Assembly: GCF_002563795.1 (NCBI RefSeq) | Contig: NZ_PDJL01000005.1 | Location: 248,001-312,000, forward strand | Source: Vibrio sp. ES.051 | GTDB taxonomy: Bacteria; Pseudomonadota; Gammaproteobacteria; Enterobacterales; Vibrionaceae | Direction of reading: 5' to 3' | Length of the DNA: 64,000 nt | Part shown: positions 10,866 to 18,481 of the stretch, one piece after another | Numbering within the stretch: the first letter of the stretch is position 1 | Layout of the letters: every line of letters starts with the position of its first letter | Translations under genes and position numbers: made by a program | The notes under the pieces: generated by a model | The model's database searches: none | The model's input: the letters and a program-made list of their open reading frames with translations, nothing else | What the model was told of the DNA's origin: nothing

Positions 10866-12053
10866 CTATGGCTTGCGTTTATTTTTAGGCATGTAATTTA
10901 GAATGGAAATGGGAACGGGCTTTCTTGGGGCAAAACCTTCGATTTCAACACGTTCTAATAAGTGCCCTAAGCGACTTTCGATCATGCAAAGGTTTTTAAA
11001 GTCATCTTTCGATACCAAAGAAATCGCTTCACCTTGTGCACCAGCGCGACCAGTACGACCAATACGGTGTACATACTCATCGGCAGGAAATGGCAAATCA
11101 TAGTTAATTACGACCGGCAGATTATCAATGTCGATACCACGCGCCGCAACACCCGTGGCGACTAAATATTGGATCTCACCCGCTTTAAACTTCTCAATCA
11201 GTTCCTGGCGAACACGCTGGTTTCTGCCGCTATGAAAGGCCTCCGCGACAATGCCGCGTTTTTCAAGCTGGCTGACTAACTTCGCTGCACCGTGTTTCGT
11301 TTCAATAAACACCAGCACTTGTGACCAGTCATTCTCTTTCAACATGTGACTGAGTAACGAAGACTTCAGGTCTTTATCAACCGTCGTGATCCACTGTTTA
11401 ATGTTTGATTTCGATGCACTGTGTTTCGCAATCGTGATCTCTTCAGGGTCCACAATCGCGTTCTTCGCCAAATCACGGACAGGGTTTGATAACGTTGCCG
11501 AGAACAACAAGCTTTGTACATCCTCAGGCATGCAGTCCACAATTTTATCGATCGCATCGATAAAGCCCATATCCAACATTTTGTCTGCTTCATCCAGCAC
11601 TAGCATTTCCACTTCATCAAAGTGAATCGCGCGCTGGCCGTACAGATCAATCAAGCGTCCCGGCGTGCTTACCACAATATCAACGCCATCAATCAGTGCT
11701 TGTTTTTGCGGCGCATAGTCTACGCCACCAAACATCGCCATTGAGCGCAGTGATAGCTTTTTGCCGTATGCTTCAATACTTTGGTGAACCTGAAGTGCCA
11801 GTTCACGTGTTGGTGTCAAGATGATTGCACGCGCACGTTTTTTGCGTTGTGCTTCCCCTTGGCTAAGCTTTTCTAAGATTGGCAGAACAAAACCAGCCGT
11901 TTTACCTGTCCCTGTTTGTGCTGCAGCAATTAAATTGCTACCACGTAATACAATTGGAATGGCTTTTTGTTGGATAGAAGTCGGTTTTTCATAGCCTAGC
12001 GCCTTTACTGCATCAATAATGGGCGCGCTTAAACCAAGCTTAGAAAATGGCAT
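10866..12053 (-). CDS. DEAD-box ATP-dependent RNA helicase, RhlE-like
   Basis: The 395-residue protein has the full DEAD-box set: Q motif (GYEKPTSIQQKAIP), motif I AQTGTGKT, Ia PTRELA, Ib TPGRL, II DEAD, III SAT, the ARGIDI and YVHRIGRTGR motifs. It resembles RhlE in the start (F-x-x-LGLS-x-PI) but has only a very short tail after the helicase core. Such helicases remodel RNA in ribosome assembly, RNA decay or cold adaptation. It is divergent from the CBS membrane protein gene to the right. The exact orthologue (RhlE versus a Vibrio paralogue) is not decided. Confidence 0.93.
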   Translation of the reverse strand: MPFSKLGLSAPIIDAVKALGYEKPTSIQQKAIPIVLRGSNLIAAAQTGTGKTAGFVLPILEKLSQGEAQRKKRARAIILTPTRELALQVHQSIEAYGKKLSLRSMAMFGGVDYAPQKQALIDGVDIVVSTPGRLIDLYGQRAIHFDEVEMLVLDEADKMLDMGFIDAIDKIVDCMPEDVQSLLFSATLSNPVRDLAKNAIVDPEEITIAKHSASKSNIKQWITTVDKDLKSSLLSHMLKENDWSQVLVFIETKHGAAKLVSQLEKRGIVAEAFHSGRNQRVRQELIEKFKAGEIQYLVATGVAARGIDIDNLPVVINYDLPFPADEYVHRIGRTGRAGAQGEAISLVSKDDFKNLCMIESRLGHLLERVEIEGFAPRKPVPISILNYMPKNKRKP

Positions 12054-12292
12054 AGAAAGGTCTCAACTGAGGAAATGGGCGCGTAGTGTATCAGAATCCG
12101 AATTAAGTAACAGAAGGATTCACTCGCGAAGGCTATTTGAATATAACCCAATAACCGTAAGACGCGTGCTTCCGTGACAATGCTCTTAAGCTGCCTCTTA
12201 ACGTCATTTGGGTATACGGTTTATTTGCAACGTCACATTTCTTGCAGGTGAATCTCGCTATGCTGCTAATGTGCACATTACTGGAAGGCTTT

Positions 12293-13597
12293 ATGGACAT
12301 TTTATTGCTAGTTGGATTAATCGCACTCAATGGCGCCTTTGCAATGTCAGAAATCGCTTTGGTTGCAGCGAAAAGTGGACGCTTGAAGTTAATGGCAGAA
12401 CACAATACCGCTGCCGCCTTAGCCCTCGAGCTCAAAAATAATCCCACTCAGTTTCTTTCAACCATTCAAATCGGCATCACTGTTATTGGATTATTAAGCG
12501 GCATTTTTGGCGAAGCGGCACTTTCCGTGCCCTTCGAGAACTGGTTAGTAACTCAAGGCTTAGAAAGAGAAATCGCCACGGTGTTATCAACGACGAGCGT
12601 GGTATTGCTGATCACCTATTTTGCTATTGTCGTCGGCGAATTGGTGCCCAAGCGTTTCGCCCAAAATAATGCTGAGAACATCGCTACTATTGTGGCTTTC
12701 CCGATTCATTGGTTAGCCAAACTCACCACTCCTTTTGTTTTCCTATTAACCTTTTCGACAGATACCTTCCTCAAGTTATTCCGCCAAAACGACAACAACG
12801 GAGAAATCGTCACGGAAGATGATATTTTTGCAATCGTTAGCGAGGGTTCTGTCTCTGGAGCCATTGAACCACAAGAACAGTTGATGATTCGTAACTTATT
12901 GCACCTCAACGATCGTTTAGCTCTATCGTTGATGACACCACGTTGTGATATTCACTATCTAGACGCAAACCTGCCCATTGATGCCATTCTCATCCACCTT
13001 CGCCAAACTCAGCATTCGGTATGGCCTGTCTGTAAAGGCGGTTTAGACAACATCATTGGCACCATCTCTTCCAAAGTATTGCTGGATGAATACGAGAATC
13101 TCTCTATCGGGACACTCGCCAAGCAACTTAAACGCCCCCGTTTTGTTCCTGAATCAATGAAAGGACTGCCCCTGCTTAACTATATGCAGCAAACCAGTGC
13201 CGAAATGGTATTCATTGTGGATGAGTATGGCGATGTACAAGGTTTAGTTACTCTTTATGATTTGTTGAAGTCCATTGCAGGCGAATTAGGCATGGCACCA
13301 CAGCAAGTATGGGCAAAGCAACAGAAAGATGGCAGTTGGTTAATGGATGCTTTGATCCCACTCAATGAGCTCAAGCATAAACTTGAACTTGGCAGTATTG
13401 AAGGCGAAGAACGCGAAGGCTTTCAAACTCTGAATGGTCTTTTGACCTGCCTTGCGGGCCGAGTACCAAACGCTGGTGAGCATATTGTGTACCAAGGCTG
13501 GCGGTTTGAAATACTCCATATAAAAAAACATCGCATCATGCAAGTCAGAGTACGAAAAGAGCTTGAAGATCCAACTAATAGTAAAGATATAGAATAA
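12293..13597 (+). CDS. CNNM/CorC (HlyC/CorC) family membrane protein with CBS domains
   Basis: I chose the ATG at 12293 (434 residues) because a GGAAGG ribosome site precedes it, whereas the longer open frame from 12242 lacks one. The product has an N-terminal DUF21/CNNM membrane domain (about 1-190, with AMSEIALVAAKSGRL and the conserved IQIGIT and GELVPKR stretches). A CBS pair follows (about 200-340, including MTPRCDI and FIVDEYGDVQGLVT), then a C-terminal CorC/HlyC domain (WLMDALIPLNEL). The family is linked to magnesium/cobalt efflux; the hemolysin name is historical. No partner gene is adjacent. Confidence 0.92.
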   Translation: MDILLLVGLIALNGAFAMSEIALVAAKSGRLKLMAEHNTAAALALELKNNPTQFLSTIQIGITVIGLLSGIFGEAALSVPFENWLVTQGLEREIATVLSTTSVVLLITYFAIVVGELVPKRFAQNNAENIATIVAFPIHWLAKLTTPFVFLLTFSTDTFLKLFRQNDNNGEIVTEDDIFAIVSEGSVSGAIEPQEQLMIRNLLHLNDRLALSLMTPRCDIHYLDANLPIDAILIHLRQTQHSVWPVCKGGLDNIIGTISSKVLLDEYENLSIGTLAKQLKRPRFVPESMKGLPLLNYMQQTSAEMVFIVDEYGDVQGLVTLYDLLKSIAGELGMAPQQVWAKQQKDGSWLMDALIPLNELKHKLELGSIEGEEREGFQTLNGLLTCLAGRVPNAGEHIVYQGWRFEILHIKKHRIMQVRVRKELEDPTNSKDIE

Positions 13598-13688
13598 ACA
13601 CTTGTCCTATCTCGTCACGTTAGGTGGTCAGCTTCCACAATATCGCCAGAGATTAGTAATGGATCCATTGTCTCTTGTTATAACAACA

Positions 13689-14351
13689 CTACTCGGAGCT
13701 AAAATAAATATCACCATAATAAGCCTCCGCCATCACACCACTATTATCGGTATCTGTCATGACAGCAATAATATCTATATAACGATAAGCTTCTACGTTC
13801 TCTTCTATACTTCCCATATCACCGAAGTAATCAATCAAGTCTTTATACACATCACGTTTTTCATAGTACCAAGTGTCTACATTTGACCGATGTCCACGAA
13901 CTGAGATCATCTTAACGCTCGAACCAGCATAAGCATTATCCCAGACATTACCAACCTTTTGCGAACTCGACCAAACGTAATTAAGAGCTTTCGTGCTTAA
14001 GCCCATAAAACCCTTTTCAATGACGACATAAATTCTTGCAGCATAGTCATCCCCATTTTTACTATGCTCATTTAACATAGGGAGCATTTGGGACACTCGC
14101 CAACGCCAACTCATATACGGTGTATCCAGCAAGTCAATTCGCGTTTTTAAAGCAAGCCCCGAAGCACTGCCATGACTCAACGCCTTTAATGCTTTCTCAC
14201 CCTCAAATGAAACTAACTCATATACGGTTTCACCTGAAAATAGCTGTTTATCCCATGCACCAATGCCTGTTGTATCGAATGAAGTCACATTGATATTTGC
14301 ATTAGCAAAAAAACAAAGCATCGATAATGTGAGAAAGAGGAGCTTGCCCAT
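13689..14351 (-). CDS. DUF3047 family exported protein
   Basis: The 220-residue product has a signal peptide (about residues 1-18, ending ANA) and a domain resembling DUF3047. Aromatic-rich motifs YMSWRWRV, DDYAARIYVV and NYVWSS suggest a beta-sandwich, carbohydrate-binding-like fold. Such proteins are periplasmic or exported with no settled function. It is the last chromosomal gene before the island and is convergent with the CorC-like gene. Its start at 14351 is the only good one, giving a complete signal peptide. Confidence 0.85.
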   Translation of the reverse strand: MGKLLFLTLSMLCFFANANINVTSFDTTGIGAWDKQLFSGETVYELVSFEGEKALKALSHGSASGLALKTRIDLLDTPYMSWRWRVSQMLPMLNEHSKNGDDYAARIYVVIEKGFMGLSTKALNYVWSSSQKVGNVWDNAYAGSSVKMISVRGHRSNVDTWYYEKRDVYKDLIDYFGDMGSIEENVEAYRYIDIIAVMTDTDNSGVMAEAYYGDIYFSSE

Positions 14352-14597
14352 GAGTTCAGCCTCCTGCCAAACTTAACTTGTTGTAATAGTGCTGCATTAA
14401 GCTAATGGCAACGCTGGCACCTAACTTAAACCATTGCACCGCACACGAAAGATTCAACCTGAACCGAGAGCGTCCAGCGTTGTGAATCACTCTTAAATAT
14501 TCTCTATTTCGGTTTCATTGGGCGACATATTAAAAATATGTGGAATAACATTAGTCCATTTTTCATGGTTTCTACCAAAAAATAGCAGAAACGAAAA

Positions 14598-14629
14598 AGG
14601 GCGTAGCAAGTATTAACTTGCTACGCCCT
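14598..14629 (-). terminator. original tRNA-Arg terminator, now separated from its gene
   Basis: A perfect 14-bp stem (AGGGCGTAGCAAGT with its complement) has a four-base loop and, read on the minus strand, is followed by TTTT. It lies directly beyond the left copy of the tRNA 3' end. It is most simply the ancestral terminator of the tRNA-Arg gene, left behind when the island inserted. Confidence 0.75.
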
Positions 14630-14636
14630 GAAATAA

Positions 14637-14682
14637 ATGGCACGCCCTGCAGGATTCGAACCTGCGACCACATCCTTAGAAG
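14637..14682. repeat. attL: 46-bp copy of tRNA-Arg 3' half
   Basis: The sequence from ATGGCACGCCCTGCAGG through CATCCTTAGAAG is identical to 41746-41791. Beyond the last base the two copies diverge (TGATATGG here, GGACGTGC in the intact tRNA). It holds the 3' CCA end, T arm and the 3' side of the anticodon arm, but no complete tRNA. Confidence 0.93.
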
Positions 14683-14779
14683 TGATATGGTTACATAATT
14701 ACACTCAATTACCTAAAGTTACATTACCATTTAAAATCAACAACTTGATGATGAGCAATGAGATAACTGTATCACTTAT

Positions 14780-14838
14780 AGTTACATTTAGCTACACTGG
14801 ACTAAACAGTAACCCGACTACGTAGCCGACTACAAAAT
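14780..14838. repeat. left subterminal repeat of the island (possible integrase arm site)
   Basis: The segment contains GTTACATTTAGCTACA followed by ACCCGACTACGTAGCCGACTA. A very similar arrangement in the same orientation lies at 41645-41692 near the other end (GATTACATTAAGCTACA, then ACCGACTACTTAGCCGACTA). Each also contains an internal repeat of the unit CCGACTA. Placement just inside both att cores suggests arm-type integrase or excisionase binding sites; this is inference. Confidence 0.55.
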
Positions 14839-14871
14839 ATAGCTAGTAGCGGTTCATCCAAGGTGACCCAT

Positions 14872-16194
14872 ATGTTAACTGTAAATCAAATCAAAGCGCT
14901 TCCTGCCAAAAAAACCGCTTACTACAAGCCAGACAATACAGGTGAGCGAGGCACAGGCCGCTTAACTGTCCAAGTCACTCCTGCTGGCTCTAAGATCTTC
15001 AAGTTCAAATACCATAAAGAGAAGAAAGAAGTTTTCATCGCTTTGGGTAAGTTCCCTGCTCTAACTTTATCTAAAGCACGTGATCTAGCTAACGAGTACA
15101 GTGAAATGCTCTCTAAAGGATTAGATCCAAAAAATGAGCTAGAAAGGCAGTCTGAAGAGAAGAAAACAGCAGAACGTGAAAAAGATCAATTAGGCACCTT
15201 TGAGCAACTTATTGAGTTCCATAAGCAGAACAAACAAGATAATGGAAATCGTAGTCACGAAGACGAATATCAGCTCATAGTGAAAAATGTGTTCCCTCAT
15301 CTCGACATACATCGAAAGGCGAAAGATTTTGAAACTGAAGATTTTTTGGACATATTAGCAATCCCAATTGAAGAAGGATTTGTGGACAAAAGTAATAAAA
15401 TTCGCTCCATTCTGCATGCGGCATTCAACTTCGCTTTAGGGTACGAAAATAACCCTAAATTCAGAAAAAGAGAAACCAAATTCGCTCTTGACCACAATCC
15501 GATATCGAAAATACCAAAACAACCTGAAAAAATTGGTTCACACTTCCTATCTTGGAATGAAGTAACCCAATTACTTTATGACATGGAACATAGATTTGAT
15601 GATTTAAACCTTGCATACCCAACCAGACAAGTGCTAAGGCTTTGTTTTTACCTGGGAGGGCAAAGACCTCACGAAGTGGTAACGATCAAATGGTCGCACA
15701 TAAATTTTGATCAAAAAACTGTTCTTGTCAGCGAAGCTTTCCAAAAAACAAAGAAAAATCACATGGTTCCTCTGACTAACTCTGCAATCAAAATACTAGA
15801 AGAAATCAGAGAACAAACGGCTACTATTGGTAGCCCATTTGTTTTCTTTAAGAAAACAAATTCAAATGAACATATGCCTACCAACACTATCGCTCAAGCA
15901 CTGCTAACTTACAAAAAAGTTACAAAAATTAGGCCTTTTGTCGCTAGGGACTTTCGGAGAACAGTAAAAACATTGGGAGGGGAAATCAAGATTCCCAAAG
16001 AGTACCGTGATCGAATACAGGGGCATGCTATCAATGATGTATCTGGTAGGCACTATGATATGTATGAGTACATTGATGAAAAACGATTGGGACTTGAACT
16101 ATGGGAAAAGGCGCTCAATTCACGCCTTGAAGATTATAAGCTAGTATTTTTTAAGAGAGAGCTTCCTTGGAAGAAGGAGAGCCTTACCTCTTAA
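14872..16194 (+). CDS. int: P4-type tyrosine-family integrase
   Basis: The roughly 440-residue site-specific recombinase has an N-terminal DUF4102-like arm-binding domain (KLTVQV-type strand pattern and FIALGKFPALTLSKARDLA). A SAM-like core-binding domain follows, and the catalytic domain holds Arg265 (GGQRPHEV), the RDFRRT box, GHA and the nucleophile Tyr395 (GRHYDMY). The usual His of the HxxR box is Arg here, a variant seen in part of this family. It likely catalyses integration at the anticodon loop of tRNA-Arg and excision of the island. The ATG at 14872 is used; a GTG at 14863 is possible. Confidence 0.95.
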   Translation: MLTVNQIKALPAKKTAYYKPDNTGERGTGRLTVQVTPAGSKIFKFKYHKEKKEVFIALGKFPALTLSKARDLANEYSEMLSKGLDPKNELERQSEEKKTAEREKDQLGTFEQLIEFHKQNKQDNGNRSHEDEYQLIVKNVFPHLDIHRKAKDFETEDFLDILAIPIEEGFVDKSNKIRSILHAAFNFALGYENNPKFRKRETKFALDHNPISKIPKQPEKIGSHFLSWNEVTQLLYDMEHRFDDLNLAYPTRQVLRLCFYLGGQRPHEVVTIKWSHINFDQKTVLVSEAFQKTKKNHMVPLTNSAIKILEEIREQTATIGSPFVFFKKTNSNEHMPTNTIAQALLTYKKVTKIRPFVARDFRRTVKTLGGEIKIPKEYRDRIQGHAINDVSGRHYDMYEYIDEKRLGLELWEKALNSRLEDYKLVFFKRELPWKKESLTS

Positions 16195-16387
16195 TACAAC
16201 TAATTTTATCTACGAAACTGCCTAGAAAGACTCGATAGCTCAGTCACTGTACCAAGACTTTGCCCTTTTCGAGTTGCAGGTGCGGCTGACAACTAACAAA
16301 GCGAGCGGTAGCTTGACCACCCCCAAAAATATCAAGACAGTGATGCAATAACTTGCACGACTGTGAGGCTTTTCTTTAAATACTGAT

Positions 16388-17716
16388 TTATTTTTTTGTC
16401 AATTGAATCTTCTTGACGGTCTTTAAGACACCGTTAAATATCTTATCTCTTACGCTTTCGTTGATATCAGGTGGTAGAGAGTTTCCGACAGAATCAATCA
16501 CCGCTCTTGCCGTCGATTCAAACTCATCAAGCAATAAGCGAACCTTTTCTCGCCTTATGTTCGGGACGTTCATAGTGTGAAAGGTATCTTCGAAATGGCG
16601 CGGTTGAAGTTGGTGCCACTTCCATTTTCGCCCACTAGTGCCACGTAAGCTCATTGCCATCTTGATCTTACGCTCACTCAAACCACGACCACCCGTAAGC
16701 GGATGTGCCGAAATAATGTCATACAGTGGTGCAAGCTGATAGCGACCAGATGCGGCTATACTCACAGAGAAATTCTTTCCATGCCCGTCAATGGCAGCTA
16801 GTAGCCAAAACAATATCTGAGAACGCGCAAAAGTAACGGTATCATTGATTTCGTATGAGTACCGCAAAATATCAACAGCTTCTTCTATACCGATACCACC
16901 ATCGCTTTCATATTTTCTAGCCGATGGAATCCCTTTTGCCTGGCAAAAGTCCTCATGAGGCAAGCGCAAGTAATAGCCACTATCAGAAGATAACTTTCTA
17001 TCAAATCGCTCAACAGACAAGGCACGAACATTACCAGCTTGAATAATGCCACAGTTTGCCGTTTCAATACCGAACGCCTTTGCTAGTCTCATACAAATCA
17101 ACTCATTATCGACACTTGCAGACAAATCAATAACATTGTTCTGAGAAACAATTTCACCTATTGGCAGCTTGATAATATGCGTAGTTGGAGTCATTCCCTG
17201 TGGCAGCATCCATCTTCCATTGTGGAATAGTAGGGCTGTCTTTTCCTGCGCACCCGCTATCGAGATCCTAAAATCATCTTCCTCTTTCAGCATACCCAGA
17301 GGTGCGTCCTCCATATATCCTTGTAGTATTCTAACTAATTCCTCTTCGGATAACGCCTTAGCGGTTATGGTTCGATGATCCTCTGCGTCAACGCCTTCTG
17401 GAACTAGCGTGATAGCACCTACAGAATCTCGACCAACCTTAGCTAGTAGATCGAATGGCTGTTTAGTGTCTGCTTTATAGCGAGCGGCTATTCTATCTCG
17501 TATTTGCTGATTATCTGGCAATAAGTTATCAAAGAAGTTAATAACCTCACTCCCAGTATACGCATCTTTCCTGAGAGGCATAGAAAGCGAGATAGGACGG
17601 CCATTTGGAGCTGAAATCCAGTCAGAATCGTAAGTGAAAACATGTGCGCCGTTTGGTCGCTTTTCAAGTACACCAACCTTTATGCCATTCATGTAAGCAT
17701 GAAGTCGATTCACCAT
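16388..17716 (-). CDS. hipA: HipA-type serine/threonine kinase toxin
   Basis: The 442-residue protein has the HipA N-terminal subdomain (residues about 1-110, GVLEKRPNGAHVFTYD), the ISIAGAQEKTAL motif that includes the regulatory Ser loop, the HIIKLP segment, the catalytic DGHGKN (residues 310-315) and LAPLYDI, equivalent to DFG. HipA kinases phosphorylate glutamyl-tRNA synthetase or related targets, causing stringent-response dormancy. It overlaps hipB by 7 bp on the same strand with the antitoxin gene first, the classic arrangement. All kinase motifs look intact. The target in this host is not known. Confidence 0.95.
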   Translation of the reverse strand: MVNRLHAYMNGIKVGVLEKRPNGAHVFTYDSDWISAPNGRPISLSMPLRKDAYTGSEVINFFDNLLPDNQQIRDRIAARYKADTKQPFDLLAKVGRDSVGAITLVPEGVDAEDHRTITAKALSEEELVRILQGYMEDAPLGMLKEEDDFRISIAGAQEKTALLFHNGRWMLPQGMTPTTHIIKLPIGEIVSQNNVIDLSASVDNELICMRLAKAFGIETANCGIIQAGNVRALSVERFDRKLSSDSGYYLRLPHEDFCQAKGIPSARKYESDGGIGIEEAVDILRYSYEINDTVTFARSQILFWLLAAIDGHGKNFSVSIAASGRYQLAPLYDIISAHPLTGGRGLSERKIKMAMSLRGTSGRKWKWHQLQPRHFEDTFHTMNVPNIRREKVRLLLDEFESTARAVIDSVGNSLPPDINESVRDKIFNGVLKTVKKIQLTKK

Positions 17717-17949
17717 TCGTCAACAACTCCTTTAGTCTCAGTAATGTTTGTGCCTTTTGGTACAATATGCATTTCTAGCCCATTAACGGCTAGGAGCTTG
17801 AATAGTGTTTCTATTGTTGATTTTTCAGGATTGCTTTCAAAACTCGATACCGTTGCTTGTCGAATCCCTAGCTCTGTTTGCTTTAACCCGTTTTTTTTTC
17901 TCGCTTCGCGTAGTGCATTGCCAAGAGCTGTCGGCGTGTTAACTAGCAT
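17710..17949 (-). CDS. hipB: HipB-type XRE antitoxin and autorepressor
   Basis: The 79-residue HTH_3 protein has a helix-turn-helix at about 11-60 (LGNALREARKKNGLKQTELGIRQ..TVSSFE). It neutralises HipA and represses the operon by binding palindromes upstream. The start at 17949 lies about 40 bp from the first of three TATACTC/GAGTATA palindromes. The protein ends in a short acidic tail; the terminal Trp may engage proteolysis, as in E. coli HipB, which is inference. Confidence 0.93.
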   Translation of the reverse strand: MLVNTPTALGNALREARKKNGLKQTELGIRQATVSSFESNPEKSTIETLFKLLAVNGLEMHIVPKGTNITETKGVVDEW

Positions 17950-17987
17950 TTATGATATCCTTAGTTAGATATGGAGATAGTGTCTAT

Positions 17988-18036
17988 TATATACTCCATA
18001 GAGTATATAATGCACATATACTCTATGGAGTATATG
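17988..18036. promoter_or_regulatory. two palindromic hipBA operators
   Basis: TATATACTC-CATA-GAGTATATA (17988-18009) and CATATACTC-TATG-GAGTATATG (18015-18036) share the same 7-bp arms with four-base spacers, and their centres are 27 bp apart. They lie just upstream of hipB, so HipB or the HipBA complex very probably binds here for autorepression. Confidence 0.75.
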
Positions 18037-18040
18037 AAAA

Positions 18041-18085
18041 TTATTTACTGAACAGAGTATATTTTATACTCTGTTCAGTAAATAA
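18041..18085. repeat. 45-bp perfect inverted repeat upstream of hipBA
   Basis: Arms of 21 bp (18041-18061 and 18065-18085) are exact reverse complements around a 3-base centre. The inner part of each arm holds the TATACTC half-site seen in the two neighbouring palindromes, so it may be a third, extended operator. It could also form a hairpin in either RNA. Confidence 0.7.
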
Positions 18086-18481
18086 GCAGAAGTTAGTCAG
18101 AAATCTGTCCAGAGCACATATCATCCAAGAGTTTCAAGTAAAATAACTTAGTGAAATAGACCAGTCGTAAATAGGTCAACTACATTGTTTTCGATATCTG
18201 GTGTAATACTAAAACTCAAGAGCGCACTATGGTTCGCAACTCAGAAGAGAGCCTTCTTGGTTGCCTAAATCACCTTTGCCCCTTTTCCTCCTAGCATTTT
18301 TGATCAAAATATTCCGAATCATTCCGATTTGCCCCAATTTATCTAATACATTACTATGAGTGAAGTTTCATTTCGGTGGCCAGATAGTGGATTCGCTTGA
18401 TAGGAGCTGCCAACCAGCTTGCAATAAACGGAAGTAATGATAATTTGAGCTAAGTATTCTTTATATTGTATTAGGACAAGT
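18086..18481. other. gene-free leader region upstream of the RT operon
   Basis: About 396 bp between the hipBA operators and the RT start codon carry no credible ORF. It includes a locally GC-richer block around 18215-18310 unlike the AT-rich surroundings. The RT operon promoter must lie here. A structured non-coding RNA is possible, because several defence RTs use one, but I found no strong hairpin to support it. Confidence 0.4.

Noticed and set aside
14637..14825. Plus-strand ORF across the attL site
   Set aside because: It reads through a copy of the tRNA 3' end (the PAGFEPATT-type artefact common at tRNA genes) and has no ribosome site.
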